Positions 25,744 through 39,559 of a stretch of DNA of 64,000 nt are shown here, piece by piece. Every line of letters begins with the position of its first letter. The stretch's first letter is position 1. Position numbers and translations under genes: made by a program. The DNA is from Caprimulgus europaeus. Lineage: Eukaryota > Chordata > Aves > Caprimulgiformes > Caprimulgidae. The notes below the pieces were generated by a model that was not told the DNA's origin, searched no databases, and saw only the letters and a program-made list of their open reading frames with translations. The DNA lies in NCBI GenBank assembly GCA_907165065.1, contig OU015526.1, positions 71,819,723 to 71,883,722 of the forward strand, read 5' to 3'.

Positions 25744-26512
25744 ATCTAATGAAGTTCAACAAAGGCAAGTGGAGAGTCCTGCATCTAGAGAGGGATAACC
25801 CCAAGCACCAGTACTGATTGGGGGTTGACCTGCTAGAAAGCAGCTCAGCAGAGAAGGACCTGGGAGTACTGGTGGATGACCAGTTGACCATGAGCCAGCA
25901 ATGTGCCCTTGTGGCCAAGAAGGCCAATGGTATTATGGGGTGCATTAAAAAGAGTGTGGCAAACAAGTTGAGGGAAATTATACTCTGCCCTGGTGAGGCC
26001 ACATCTGGAGTAGTGTGTCCAGTTCTGGACTCCTCAGTTCAAGAAAGACCAGGAACTACTGGACAGAGTCCAAGCAGAGGGATATGAAAATAGTAAGGGA
26101 ACTGTAGCATCTCTCTTATGAGGAAAGGCTGATAGAGCTGGGTCTGTTTAGCCTGGAGAAGAGAAGGCTGAGAGGCTTACCAATGTTAGAAATACCTAAA
26201 GGGCAGGTGTCAAGAGGATGGGGCCAGACTCTTTTCAGTGGTGACAAGCAACAGGACAAGGGGCAGTGGGCACAAACTGGAACACAGGAAGTTCCACCTG
26301 AAGATAAGGAAAATCTTCTTTACTGTGAGGGTGACAAACCACTAGAACAAGCTGCCCAGAGAGGGTGTGGAAACTTCTTCTCTGGAGAAATTCAAAACTC
26401 ACCTGGATGCGATTCTGTGCAACCTGCTGTAAGTGAACCTGCTTTGGCACAGGGGTTGGACTAGATGATCTCCAGAGGTCTCTTCCAAACCCTACCATTC
26501 TGGGATTCTCAA
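25744..26512 (+). mobile_element. CR1 LINE, 5'-truncated, plus strand
   Basis: A 770-bp CR1 3' part. It starts in ORF2 at CTAATGAAGTTCAACAAAGG (LMKFNKGK). It continues through CAGCTCAGCAGAGAAGGACC ([10 protein letters not shown]) and ATGAGCCAGCAATGTGCCC (MSQQCAL), then the C-terminal ORF2 region with many indels. The 3' UTR follows with GGTTGGACTAGATGATCTCC near 26456, and the copy ends at ATTCTGGGATTCTC near 26512. Its 3' region resembles the subfamily of the copy at 38537-39128. Frames are broken repeatedly, so it is older than the copy at 17996-19406. Confidence 0.94.
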
Positions 26513-26940
26513 TACACTTTCCCCTGTGCTTTAATATCCTACTTTTACTAAAGCATGTTTTTAGATTTTCTTGCAATCTCAATATTCCAAACATCCATTT
26601 TGCACAAAGCACTTCAACAAGTAATTACATTAGGCTGCTTCTTGTCTACTGGCTCCAGAAAAATTAAATTTTTCAAATTAATGGGTTTTATTTACCATAG
26701 CCCAAAATGCTTCATTGTCACACTTGAGCACATTTCTAGTCTTACATGTCTCTACTGGGGGAATAAATAAATTAATAAACAAACAAACAAATAAATAAAT
26801 ATAAAGACACCAGTGGATTGTTAATAGAATTTTATTCACAACTGCACAAACACATTTCTTACATATGAGGTAGTTTTCCTTATTCCAGGGAACAGTGTCC
26901 ATGTCGGATATTCCCCAAGAGGAAACAAAATCATGTCCTC
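26513..26940. other. Short unique stretch, no gene seen
   Basis: Between a CR1 and an LTR. It contains only the AAAT/AAAC run near 26761-26803. Confidence 0.55.
26761..26803. repeat. (AAAT/AAAC)n microsatellite
   Basis: Interrupted AATA and AAAC tetranucleotide units, about 43 bp, ending just over 130 bp before an LTR. Confidence 0.85.
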
Positions 26941-27455
26941 TGTCCTGGTTTTACTAGGATAGAGTTAATATTCTTCTTAGTAGTTAGAAGAGCTACATTT
27001 TAGTTTCAGTGTAGAACTTGTTATGAGAGGAATGTTGATAAAAGTACTAATGTTATTAGTTGCTGATGGAGCTCCAGACCACCGTGTTTGACTGGTTCAC
27101 AGCTGCATTAGGATGGGAGGGGGAAGCACAGTAAATAGCAAAACCCAAAAGTGGCATCTGGATGTGCCAATTAAATATTCCAGATCATATCCCGTCATGT
27201 CAGTACATTAAACAACAGCTGACTGGGTATTCTCTTGGGGGTCGCTCAGGCTCGGTCTTCCGGGGTTTCGGTTTTGGGAGCATCTCTGCTCTGGGATCGC
27301 TGGCTGGCACAGGCTGGGCATTGGTCAGTGGGTGGTGAGCAACTGCACTGTGTATCCCTCATTTGTATATTCTCTTATCACTGTTGCTATCATTATCATT
27401 TTATTTTAATTAGTATATAGTTTTTATCTCAACCCATGAGTCTCCTCATTTTGAT
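26941..27455 (+). mobile_element. ERVL-type LTR, 3'-truncated, plus strand
   Basis: Starts TGTCCTGGTTTTACTAGGAT and follows the same block order as the minus-strand LTR at 56818-57416. Shared blocks are AGAGTTAATATTCTTCTTAGTAG; GCCAATTAAATATTCCAGATCATATC; the GGGTATTCTCTTGGGGGTCGCTCAGG region; GGTGGTGAGCAACTGCACTG; TTATCTCAACCCATGAGTCTCC. Both are therefore members of one family. The terminal ~100-150 bp present in the other copy are absent here, so the 3' end and target duplication cannot be verified. No internal retroviral sequence adjoins. Confidence 0.82.
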
Positions 27456-30400
27456 TATTTTATCAGAGTATTTGCAACAGGAAAATAGATGCCTTCAACT
27501 TCTTTAGATCCTGCTGTGGAATGCCTTATTCATGGCTAAAGACACATTTTCCTCACCTCAGATTATCCTGGTCAGGCATCCAGCGCTCAAATTAGATAAG
27601 CATCACTATTTTCTGTTTCACTCAGTAACACATCAAAACCTTTGTACTTATGTACACACATGTGTTAAAAATAGTTGCATTCAGAGAGTTTGTCAGAACT
27701 CCCTGCAAGGAAGCCACCACCTCTGAAGCAGGAAGATGACACTGAACAGCAGGCAGACAGAGCCCCACAAAGCTCTGCTCCTGCTAAATCCTGAGCTCAG
27801 CAGGGACTGAGATTTCTTATAATCACATCAGGCAGAGTTAATCTTGAAACTTCAGATTTTCAAGGCAAATTGTTCTATCCACTGTTTATATAGATTGCCC
27901 AGCATAGAGGATGTCAACCTCAATAAAGACTTTTAGATGCTGTTGGATTACATGTCTTGCAGAAAAAGGATTAATCAGTCTCCTTCACTTCCCTAAGAGT
28001 CTGTGGAACTGATGTTTCCACATAAGCAAGGGAAATAATTCTTCAGCAATTACCTAAGCTGCACAATTTGCATGACTTGCAAAGGTTCAAACATCAAATA
28101 TCTATAGGCTATAAACCAGAACTTTTCCTATCAGGGCTAGCACTAGAACTAAGACTTCATGGCTATTATGAATTTTGATACTGTTTTCCACTCAAAAACT
28201 GTACAAGATTATAAGAGAACCATAGATAACACCACCTTCTGGGGGAGGAGGGGAACTAAACCAACCCCGCCTTTAGAAAAATGTTCCCTAAATGCAACAA
28301 TTTGCTGATATGGAATGGAAAATAGCAGGCTATCGGATATTGGTAGAGAACAATGCTCCTGAGAAGTAAAGGAACAAGCTGAGAAAGAGCACTTAACTGT
28401 TCTTTTCTGTGACTTGCACTCCTTTTTCTGTATTTATATGGGTAAGTTTATGGTATGCTCATAAATATGGCATGCTCATTTATATGACCATTTATAGCCC
28501 ATCATTGTGATTAACCAATTTATCAACTCCTAGGACAGGGTAAGTACCCAGAAGGTGTGGTACCACCACAAAACACAGTAAAATAATATCTAACTGGCTT
28601 AGGTTTACACAAGATAGGCATAAGCCTGGACAACAGCATTAGATTTACTTTGTCGCTTATCAAAATTCTATTTTGGCAGTAAAAGTTCTCTCTCATCTGT
28701 ATGCATCCATACTTAGTATAACACTACAGTTTTGAGGAAAAATGGAGAAGAGTAGAAAACAAATGCTAAACTACAAACTATTAAATAACCAACAGTATAA
28801 ATAGTAATTATGTTGACTACATTTTCTGTAACACATAAACAGTGTTATTTCAGTGAAGAACATTCTCCTTACTGAAGCATTTATAAAAAACAGTAAATCA
28901 ATGAATTATTAGCTTAACTATCCAGAAAAAGATTACTCAGACACTATGCAGTGTTTTTTCCAGCCTTCTTGAATATCACAATATACAATATTTACTAGGT
29001 TTACGCAGAGCTGTATATTTAATAATGGCTGTATCCTTCCCTTACTTGAGTTCAGCTTTCAGCTTAGTGGTTAAAAAGATATTCAGTAGCTTTCATATTC
29101 AAGAGGCCATATTACCTTCCTGGAATTGAATTTTAAGATTAATACTGGTAATGAGACTAGAACAAAGAGGTTAGTCATATCATTAATCTTGTCAAATACC
29201 CTGCACCAAGAGTCATGAGTTATCAGATGACAAAATAGAAGACAGAATAAAATACCAGTTTCAGCTTTACTTGTGGTAATAGATAGAAGATTCTCAGCTG
29301 GGAACATGAGAGAGGACACAGATAAGAAAAGCTAGCATTTTTTCAGGGGCTTTTTAAAGTGTTATAATATTTACCTACACAGATAGCATTAAAACCAGTG
29401 TTTTAAGATAACGTGTGCTCGGCATATATAAATTAAGCAAACATGTAGAATGTGTGCATATTATTCAGAAACCAATCACCCACAAAATGTGAGAATATTT
29501 CAGACATTGCGGTGTTGCAGCTACCCTTGCAGAGCTTCAGTACTTCTATTTTAAATCCAGATACAGTGACTTATTAAAGTGAATCCACACAGCACGGGTG
29601 CAGACGATACAGGAGCCTGAAATGGGCAATGAGAGTAAGATCAGGCCTCTACACACCCTATTAAAGCAAAACACTGTGAAGGCCATCTTAGTCATTAATA
29701 TTTGTCTATCTATGAAAAATTAGTAAGAATCCTAAGGTAACTCATTATTAATCAAACTGACCACTTAAAGTAATTAACACCTTAGTAGAGCATTTGCTTT
29801 AGCAAGAATCACAACTGCCTATACCTTTTCTTTTAAGACTTTGAGATGTCATGTGTTCAGATTCAATTTAGAATTATTTTATCAAGTGTTTTATACTTCA
29901 ATACAAAATGCTATTTGCTTCTCCCCAGTGTTTTTTGGTTTTCTTAATATCCATTGCCTTCATTAAGCAAACAAGTAACACCGAGCTACTACCTCTTTTG
30001 GATAATGCTTGCTGGTGCAGTGGTGTAATGCTTATGTGTTCTATGCTATTGTCTTCATGTTCCCTGGCATGTGACAAGAAATAAAGCTTGTTTTTTGCTC
30101 TGTTTTTTTTAAGGTAAGTAAATGAGGTCAATAAAAGGGCTAGCCGATGAAATAAACAGATTGGAACTTTCCGTTAAAGTGCTTCTCCCCTAACAGAAAT
30201 AGGAAATATGCATTCCAGGCTTCCACATTGAGGAAATAATTCACTACGCATTCTGTTTTGACAAGCAATGCATGCAAAAACTATACTTTTTATTAATCAG
30301 ACTAACTTCCTTAACATTTCTATCACATGTACAGAAGGTACTATTCTGCACAGCCTATTCAGGACAATGTTTCACTAAAGAACTCTGAATGAGTAAGACC

Positions 30401-32985
30401 TGCAGTAAAAAATTACCCAGACTTACAGTGGAATATTAAACTATTACTGGTCCTTAAAAATGGGCTTTGTTTCTGATAGGGAAGTAAGGAGGCAGATCTT
30501 GAGATCCTGCATTCACCTGAGGTAAAAAGGGAAGAAAGCAGAGAGGCAAGAGAAAGCAGAATATTAACATCCAGCCCTACCTGTGCAACAACAAAGTTCC
30601 AAACACAGAAAGGATGTGCCCCCTGTAGAGACATTAAAGATAAATAAATAAAATAAAACCAACCTAATCTATTCTAGTAGAACACAGAACATCCCTAAAA
30701 ACATCTACTCCACAGAACAGTTAATAGTTACAACTAGTCTCTAACATAACTCTAACAAATTCACATAAACAAAATGAGTAAGGTCCTTGAAATATTATAA
30801 TACAACCATCTAGAACATAACTTTTCCCTACTGTACACTACTCAGTCCTTGTCTTACTGCCTACTGCTCATTACTCCTACAGTCCACACTATTAAAACTC
30901 CCACCAAGTCCACTGCACAGCACAGCTCTAGAACTTAAAGTCAAGTGTTCAAAAATCCATAGTTGCCACACAGTAGGAGGTAAGAAACTCTTTGTTTCTG
31001 TTTCAGGATAAAGAACTGCTGTAATGCTTCAGAATCAACAACACTAAATACTGATGTCTAAGGTTGCCTACTCTATGTAAGAGCCTCCCCTCACTGCTTA
31101 CAAGCACACTGACCTTGAAAAACATTTTCCTCCCACCATAGCAGCAGCCTTGTTTGTATGAACACTACTACCACCCTTAAATAACATCTCCCATTTCAAG
31201 TTGAGGTTTTACTTCAACGTGTTTTATTTCCATTCACAATCCTGCATTTTCAAATGTATTCAAAGTTGCTCGCTGCATTATGAATTCCTTTTAAATAACT
31301 GTATGTATATGAAATTTGCTGTGATGCCACTAGAGTATTGTATACAGTGACACTTCCAGTAGAAACCAAGTAGAAAGACTTATATCACATTTTTTGGATG
31401 TTATTACACTTTGAAAACACAAAAACAACTGCCTGATGCTTTGTTCAACTTAAAGCACTCATAGAGCTGCATTCAGAAGTACAACATTGTGCCAGTATTT
31501 TATAAATTTAGTGTAGCTCTATAGAAGAAAATAAGATTAACCAAACTTACTTAGCTACTTCAAAAAGTTTCCTTTGCACTACAGATGAATACCAAATGCC
31601 TGGATATTAATCAAAACCTGAAAAATATTTTTGCAAAAGACTCACCACCGTCAAAACCTATTATTTTTGGCAGGAAATCTAATGAAAGGTTTTGCCCTGG
31701 GAACAAACACATTTAACCGGGGGAGAGGTGAGGGGTAGGGCAGACAACATACATTCATTCGTCAAAATAACCCACAAAAACAGAGCTCAGACTCATCCTT
31801 GGAGATAAATGTTTTTACATTATTTCAACATGTGGATTTCTCTCTTACTATACAAAACATTCACTTCTACAACTCCGTTTCTTCCGCCAGACCTCCTCTT
31901 CTATTCATGGAGCCTCCTATTACCTCCAACAAAGCATTTTTTTATGGTAATGACAGAAAGTACAGTAGCTTGTGCTGCTTCCATTTTGATTTCATACTTA
32001 ACTAAATGCAAGTATTTGTCTATTGAGCAATTGTATTAATAGTCTCTCTGGAAGCAAGTATGAGCTGTTAATAAAACCCAGTTACACATTTTAAAACAAA
32101 AACAGAATCATGTTGCTCTCACCTTATGCTTTCAGAAAATCCCAATTAAAACTACAGGGGAATAAAATCCTTCCCATAACATTTTTAGACTTGACTCACA
32201 GTTTTTGATTATCTCGTATTCACCTAAATTAACCTAAAAATAAAACACAATGGAGCAAAATTTGTGGAGGCTTGCTTTTCCACAGTTCCCTGTAATAACG
32301 TAATCTATATTTCTTATTTTGTGTACTACTGCGTAATTACAACACATACAGTGTCATACACTGATAACACCTCAGCTTTATGCATTTCCTTGCTTTTCAC
32401 TTCTTCACCACACTGTTCATTTTTGTCTCCTAATCTTAGACTTCCCTTTCCACATCAGTATATACGAACTCCATTATGTCAATGCAGTTATCTTAATGGA
32501 TAGAAAAATTGCTGAAGCATAAAGGCGGACCCTGCAGTGACTTCAGTGATTTTGGACTCCTTCAGCTTTTTTTGCAGCTACAGATGCACATTGCCTCGTC
32601 CCTGCTGTGACAAAGTCTGCTTCCACATGGTAAAATCAGGTTTCATGCTGTTAAGAACAGTTAGGAAGGCAGGCTACTGAAGCTACTCCACAGGAGAAGC
32701 AGCAAGGATATTTTCACAGAAACTAGCCACTATCAGAACTGCTAATTTCATTTTGCACAAAGCAATACTCTACTGTCTTCTTAAAAGGCTAAGAACAAAA
32801 CTAAAATAAATAAACAATGACACACTAAAAATGCTATCCTATGTCCTACACCTTAACCCTCTGTCAGAGACAAAATGAGGTAGTACCACTATCCTCCAAT
32901 CTCTCTTCTCTTATCCAGTAGTCTTGATGGCATTTATTCCATGCTAGACCAGTTTTCAGATGTTTTTCCTCATTGAATAAGAGAC
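27456..32985. other. Unique AT-rich DNA, no gene seen
   Basis: More than 5 kb without a recognisable gene, RNA or mobile element. Open frames do not exceed about 80 codons. This is the longest stretch with no identified repeat and could be searched for conserved non-coding elements. Confidence 0.5.
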
Positions 32986-33400
32986 ACAGAATCATAGAAC
33001 GGTTTGGGTTGGAAGGGACCTTAAAGATCATCTAGTTCCAACCCCCTGCCATGAGAAGGGACACCTTCCACTAGTCCAGGCTGCTCAAAGCCTCATCCAG
33101 CCTGGCTGTAAACACTTCCAGGGAAGGGGCATCCACAGCTTCTCTGGGCAACCTGTTCCAGTGTCTCACCACCCTCACAGTGAAGAATTTCTTCCTAATA
33201 TCTCATCTAAATCTACCCTCTTCCAGTTTAAAGCCATTTCCCCTTGTTCTGTCATTAACTGCCCTTATAAAAAGCTCCTCCCCAGCTTTCTTGTAGGCCC
33301 CTCCAGGTACTGGAAGGCTGCTATAAGGTCTCCCCAGAGCCTTTTCTTTTCCAGGCTGAACAGCCCCAACTCTTTCAGCCTGTCCTCATAGGAGAGGTGC
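32986..33400 (-). mobile_element. CR1 LINE, short 5'-truncated copy, minus strand
   Basis: About 415 bp. It begins at the octamer end (ACAGAATCATAGAACGG, the reverse of the CR1 3' tail), then the 3' UTR (AAGGGACCTTAAAGATCATC), then the last part of ORF2. It breaks off near 33400 at GGAGAGGTGC, the block encoding EHLSYE on the minus strand. Similarity in wording to the copy at 17996-19406 suggests a related subfamily. Confidence 0.95.
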
Positions 33401-36400
33401 ATCATCAGTTACATAAATTGTCAAAAAAAAGCTGGAAGTTGTGACTGCTGAGGAAGGGACAGCTGAGGCTGTTAGCACCTAGGAGAGATATCAGAGCTGG
33501 TTATGGTTACATATATCCAAGAAATGGTTAAAATGCTGGGTACTGAAGAAGATACACACTTCCACATACTTAATAGCAGAAATTTAGGGGACTGATTTGA
33601 GAAGGCTGAATTTTAACAACAACTAGCCAACCACTACATCCCAACACAAATTCTGACACACTACCATCAGGGTGAATGCGGTAGTTTAAAGGGTTTGCTG
33701 AAATAGTCAAAGTTCATTTCAGTGCCATGTTTCATATTAGACATTAAATCAAAGCTGCTCTTAACAGTATCAGAGAAGTGTTTTTGTATTAAGATAGCTT
33801 CATTACAACATCAAAATTTACTTTTTATTATTTACATGAACTTTTCTTGTCTGGAGAAAGCCTTCCTATCACTCAAAACTAGATAAATGGAAATATTTCT
33901 TACAGACAAAGCATCTAACAATTCCTGAGCAAAATAGAACACAGGAAATGTCAGCATAACTGTGAAATGAACTACAGGTTTTCTTCCTGAGAGGGGCACA
34001 TGACATGTTATTTGAAGCAGTCCACAGAGAAGTAAGCAGGCCTTTGACCTCTAAGTCTTGAGTTTACATAAGATATTATTCAGTAAACATATTTTGACAG
34101 GAAGAGCTTTGCTTTGGGAGAAGAATGGTATTATGGACACAGCCAAAAAGAAAAAATGCAAGAGAGAAAACTTGTTTTTGGAATATATTGTCAATGCTAA
34201 TTTTTTCCACTTCTTTTCAGAGCACTCGCATACAATATTACACATGATTGGACTATACAGTGCAGATTCTCAGTAAGGCAGCCTTTGAGACCTGCGTGCA
34301 AAACTGAAAACAATTTGAAGTTTGATCAATGTGAAAAAGCAATTATATAAATGTTGTTGCTTGTGATGGGACAGGACTGCATTCACTGACCCAGAAGATC
34401 TATGCCACTCCTTTGTGATTGGAACAAGTATTACCCATGGAAAACAGTCTGTTGTATGGATGCATTTTACTCTTAGCATTTGACCTATTCAGACATTTGG
34501 AGAGTAAAACACATGCAAATACCTTCAATCCATGTGTTTAAAATCAATAATATGTAACAAACATTACTTGCCATGAAAATAGTAAACCTTGAGTATCAGC
34601 CTTGTCTCTACTACTTTGTTAAAAAAGACTTTTTTTGTTAATGGCAAAAGGTTATAGCAAATTGAAATTCTTCACAATAGGAATTAAGTCTAAACAGGTC
34701 ACCTTGACAGTTTATGTTAAAACAAAACCAGGTTCTTTTAAATAAAACCAACGTTAATTAAATATTATTTGATTTCTCTCTGTTCAGCAAACAATTCCAC
34801 TCTACCTTTTGACTTAGACTAAAGTCTATTAAACATGGTTTTATTCAGAGAGAAAAGAATCACTCAGAAGCACTGCATCTAGCCCTCCACATTTAATTTG
34901 CTCTCATATTCCACTATGAAATATTATCAGACATACATATTTAAAATACCTAATTTAAGACAACCACAGCCAGAACCACTTAGACTAAAATTATAATTTT
35001 GTCTGAACATTTTTCTAACAAAACTTTTAAAAAAGAAATTAATGTGCATGCGAATTTCAAATACTAAAAAATTACTAAAAACTATCTATTCAATTCTAAC
35101 TATCCGTACCCTCCTCTTTACCACTGTGAATGCTTTTAATACTTTATTATCAAATCATCTTTACAGCCATTGAAAAACAGACAAACAACAAATCAGTCCT
35201 AGTCACAAAATAACTTCAGTAGGAAAAAAGAAACCTTAACTACTGACAAAGTTAACATGCCAACACAGAGGTCTGATTACAAACCAACAAACCATTAAAA
35301 CGAGTAAGAGGATTCCATGGGGTTTGGGATTTTGTTTGTTTGTTTGTTTTGTTTTTTTTACAGTTTCCTACAAAAGTTTAATCTCAAACAGTACTTCAGA
35401 GAGCCCTAACAGGCCTCTGAGCTTGTTACATTACCAGTAAAGTTACCACTGGCACAAGAAACACTTCAGGAGAAAACAGGCATGAAAAATTTGCTGCACA
35501 GCATTTAAGGAACAAATTACTTACTCCAGTATCAGTTTGGAATGCCTTCCTAATCTTAGCACTTACTCTCCTGTTGTTTCTGAATACCTTGTAAACTACT
35601 CAACTAGGTCTTCCCTCCCTCCCGCCCCAGGTATGTACGAGGGATCTAACACTCATCCTGCAATGCACAGTCTCTGGGTAGACAAAAGACAGTGCAAACA
35701 GACCTCACAAACATTCTGGCATAAACTTTCCGCATCAAAAAATGTTTGTCCCTCCATTTAATAGTTGAAAATAAATGTACAGAAGAAATAATGCACTCCA
35801 GTAAACAGCAGCACAGAAACTACACACAGGATATATAATATAAGGGCATCTGTACCTGGCTGGTCACTTCCCACTAACTTATATTTACCTGACACTACAG
35901 TCACCCATTTCTCAAATGAGATAGATCAAGATCCCATTAGAAGATGCAAATAGGAGAACCTCAAGGTGCTTATAGGGTAGACAAATGGTAAAATGGAAAA
36001 TTATATGCATTTTAAGATGGATATTTAAATAATGTGCATATCTAATTAAAATAAAAAATATGTAGAAGCATAGATAGCAAAACTCTTACCTACTGTATCT
36101 CAGCAGGCCAGACACTGATGAAGACTGTATGTTCTATCTTCCTGAAGCTAACATGTCCCAAGGTTAAAAAACTCCAAACTTGATTGATAGTCATAAAATA
36201 TGGAACTTGTAAAAGCATTTAGGCTGAGATAAAAGTTTAAGTTAACCGTCCCTTTCACTCACTCATAGCAGCATTCTTATTATTCCCATAAATAATTTAA
36301 TCACCAGTAGCGGCAGCAACAAAGCTAAGACATCCACATTTCCAAAAGCCCCTTTTTTTTTTCCTTTCCTTCCACCCCTTTGTCCTTATTTTGGTTCTTT

Positions 36401-38229
36401 AATTTCAACTTTGGTTTATAAAATTTGTGTTGTGTCTGTGCTCTAGAAAAAAACCAACCAAACAACAAACTAAAAAGTCACACCACATAAACAAAGGTTT
36501 CCCCCATTCCTTTTTAACTTAAGAAATTATTTTAAAAAATACTGTGTTAATGATGTAAATTATTATCACTCAGTTCAGCAATGAAATCAAATATCACTCA
36601 AAAGTCAGGAAAAAAAACCCCATCTTCAAATGTATCTATTAAAGGTGATAAACTATTAAGGCATGCTTGAAAGTGAATGCTATACCCTAAAGGTTATTTA
36701 TCACCAGGAGAGGAGAAAGCATGCTGTGTGTGTATGCCAGACTGGTAGATGAAGGCTGCACAGATTATAAATCTTCAGTTTCAAACATGAAGTACTCAAA
36801 GCCATAGTCCCCAAGCACATCAAAAACAAGAACAGTTCACAAAGGGCTAAACCAACTGGGGCTGGACCCAGTAGGAATACATTAATCTGCAAAGTGTATC
36901 TTCAGATAGAATAAAATGAAGAGAAATCAGTAAAGAAAACAAGCCATTTATAATACACTGTGAAAAATCACTAAAACAATAGCTTTTGGAAACCTCGCAT
37001 CTGCAGAAAACCTTCTGGGCCTAAATCCAATACAAACCTGTCAGAAAATATTGATGAAAAATGTGCGTTTACAATTGTAAATAAAACATGAATATGGAAC
37101 CTCTTTGTAAATTCAATTTTTCCAGAAAGGAAATAAGGTTTGTTTTGTTGGGTTTTTTTCTTTTTTTTTTTAAGACTATGTTATTTAGTAAGTTGATTTA
37201 ATTAGACACTCATTTTAGTAAACAAAATTACTTCAGAATGAAACTCCCACAATAACCATTGACAAATCAAACGGACATCAAAGACTGTTCCTGTGCTTAT
37301 CTGCTTTATTCATAATAGCTTATTGAAAATACCTGTAAGACTCTAGTATTATAAAAACCACCTTCCCAGAAGAGAAATATGATCAAAGCAATTGTCAGAT
37401 GGCATAAGGCCAGCCTTTCATATACTGCACAAGGGATTCTTTCAACTTTGTCTTGAAAGGCCCTCTGATGCTCAATTCCAGACCCTAATCCAACTCTGCA
37501 AGTGAAAGGTTAATGGAGCACCCTTAATACACAGGCACATCTTAACATATACTAACAAAGTAAAAATACATATTAAGGAGGATGCTCTTTTTCACATATT
37601 AAAGTAATAAGAGGCTTTCTGCCATTCCCCTGCAGCAGAACATGTAAGCAGCTGCTCAGTATTATGCATAGGCCTCAAGAACACCTTCCTGATTAAACTC
37701 ATTACATCAAATGCTCAGCTAACACAGGTTAGTAAACATATTCGCCATGAACATGTACAACTAAACTTCCGAGGTCCATTTCTAAGTGGTGAAATGGATT
37801 ATATTTTTATAGTTATTGATGTCAAGATTAAACTTTTTTATTTAAACAGATATCAATTCAGCTTCCACTGTATGATTTCTGAAAGGATTGGATCAATCTG
37901 TGCAGTACTAAGTGTCAAACTAAAAAACAAATACAAGGGCAATACAGAATATAAGAATAAAAACCTACCAGTAGTGTACTTCTGGCTAATCTATGAAATA
38001 ACTTGGTATTTTAGTGCTAGTATGAAAGAAAAAAAAATAAAAACCCAACACAAAACTACCAAAACAAAACATACAAACAAACTCAACACATGAAACAAGA
38101 TGCTAAGATTGCATGAGGAGGCAGAAAAGACTGTAAAATGATTGCCAGTTGTCAAGCACTTGCAAGTCAGCTCAGTCTCCTTGAAGCCCACTGCCTGACA
38201 GCAAGTCACTTGCCTGTGGGAACAGCTCC
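33401..38229. other. Unique AT-rich DNA, no gene seen
   Basis: No gene recognised. It contains a (TTTG)n tract near 35330-35360, an A/C-rich tract near 36448-36475 and a T-rich tract near 37138-37172. All open frames are short. Confidence 0.5.
35330..35360. repeat. (TTTG)n / T-rich tract
   Basis: About four TTTG units followed by a T-run. Confidence 0.8.
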
Positions 38230-38536
38230 AGCGCAGGTGAGTCCGCACTGAGGGGAGTGAATCGTGGCAAAAAGCGCTCGCAAGGGCTCTTTTGGGGCTC
38301 TTTGAGGCTTTTCGAAGCCGGGTAAGCAGCTAGCCTAGGCCGGGGATCGGCAGCTTGTGTTCGGGCTGCTGACCAGGCGTGGGCGGAGCCAGCTCCTCCG
38401 GAGGCCGCCCCAGGGAGCGCCGGCCGACATCGCGGGAAGCAGAGCCTGGCGAGGCAGTTTGCCCGCGCAGGGCGCAGTCCCTCACGCCTGGCTCAGGAAG
38501 GCTCGCTCAGGTAGTGGTCATTGCCTTCCCAGAAGC
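38230..38536 (+). promoter_or_regulatory. CpG-dense block, probable CR1 5' UTR
   Basis: About 25 CpG dinucleotides fall in roughly 285 bases, against almost none in the surrounding DNA. On the plus strand it runs into CAGGTAGTGGTCATTGCCTTCCCAGAAGC. If the minus-strand CR1 at 38537-39128 is removed, this joins CTGTGGTTTCCACCCTGCTGAAGACC, which leads into the CR1 ORF1 region at 39129 onward. I therefore infer that it is the GC-rich 5' UTR/promoter of the plus-strand CR1. The alternative is an independent CpG island of a host promoter; a GCAGGTGAGT donor-like string near 38234 is compatible with either. The left limit is judged from composition. Confidence 0.55.
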
Positions 38537-39128
38537 ATCACAGAATCACAGAATTGTAGGGGTTGGAAGGGACCTCAGGAGACCATCCAGTCCAACTACC
38601 CTGCCAAAGCAGGTTCCCTACAGCAGGTTGCACAGGAAGGTGTCCAGCTGTGTTTTGAACATCTCCAGAGATGGAGACTTCACAACCTCTCTGGGCAGCC
38701 TGTCCCACTGCTCTGTCACCCTCACCGTACAGAAGTTTTTCCATAAGTTTGTGTGGAACTTTTGGTGTTCCGGTTTTTGCCCATTGCCCCTTGTCCTGTC
38801 ACCAGCCACCACCAAAAAGAGCCTGGACCCATCCATTTGGCCCCCACACTTCAGCTATTTATAGGTATTGATAAGATCCCCTCTCAATCTTCTCTTCTCC
38901 AGGCTGAAGAGTCCCAGCTCTCTCAGCCTCTCCTCGTAAGGCAGATGCTCCAGGCCCCTTGTCATCTTTGTGGCCTCCAATGGACTCTCTCCAGAAGATC
39001 CCTGTCCTTCTTGAACTGGGGAGCCCAGAACTGGACACAGTACTCCAGATGTGGCCTCACCAGGGCAGAGTAAAAGGGAAGGAGAACCTCCCTTGACCTG
39101 CTGGCCACGCTCTTTTTAATGCAAGTAG
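38537..39128 (-). mobile_element. CR1 LINE, 5'-truncated, minus strand, nested
   Basis: Begins with octamer-type sequence (ATCACAGAATCACAGAATTG), then the CR1 3' UTR (GTTGGAAGGGACCTCAGGAG). The minus-strand ORF2 C-terminus follows, ending near GACCTGCTGGCCACGCTC at about 39090-39113. The hexamer AGAAGC occurs just before it (38531-38536) and just after (39129-39134), a possible target duplication. Outside those hexamers the plus-strand flanks read as one CR1 5' region, so this copy appears to have inserted into the element occupying 38230-40952. Frames are broken. Confidence 0.9.
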
Positions 39129-39559
39129 AGAAGCTGTGGTTTCCACCCTGCTGAAGACCATTGCCAGGAAGAATGTGGTGACTCGGATAGATCCCCCACA
39201 CAAACATGCAGCTGTCCAAGTGTCTGGCTGCATGGAGTGCCTGACCCTGTCACTGTGAGCGGGGGACACCATATCATCCATATCATCCCTGAGGCAAAGG
39301 CAGCAGCTGGAGACTCCACAAGAAGCAGAGGATCTCCTACCCTCTTACCTCCAGGCCAAAGGAGGAGACCTAAGAGATGGAGGGAAATGGAAACAGGTTC
39401 CTGCTCAGGGTGGTAGGCAAATCCCCTCCAGACCTCTCTTATCTTCCAAGCTGCCCTTACACAACAGGTATGGGGCTCTACAACTTGAGGGTCAGTCAAA
39501 TGAGTATGTCCATGAGGGTTCATCCAGGGGGTTGCCTAAGGTGAGTCAGTCAGCCCCAA

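Noticed and set aside
38357-38864. Overlapping plus-strand frames of 129 and 161 codons starting in the CpG-dense block
   Set aside because: They run from the GC-rich block straight into antisense CR1 3' sequence, so they cannot be a conserved host exon. High GC simply lacks stops.
39116-39523. 135-codon minus-strand frame
   Set aside because: Antisense to the 5' UTR/ORF1 part of the plus-strand CR1; no recognisable domain.
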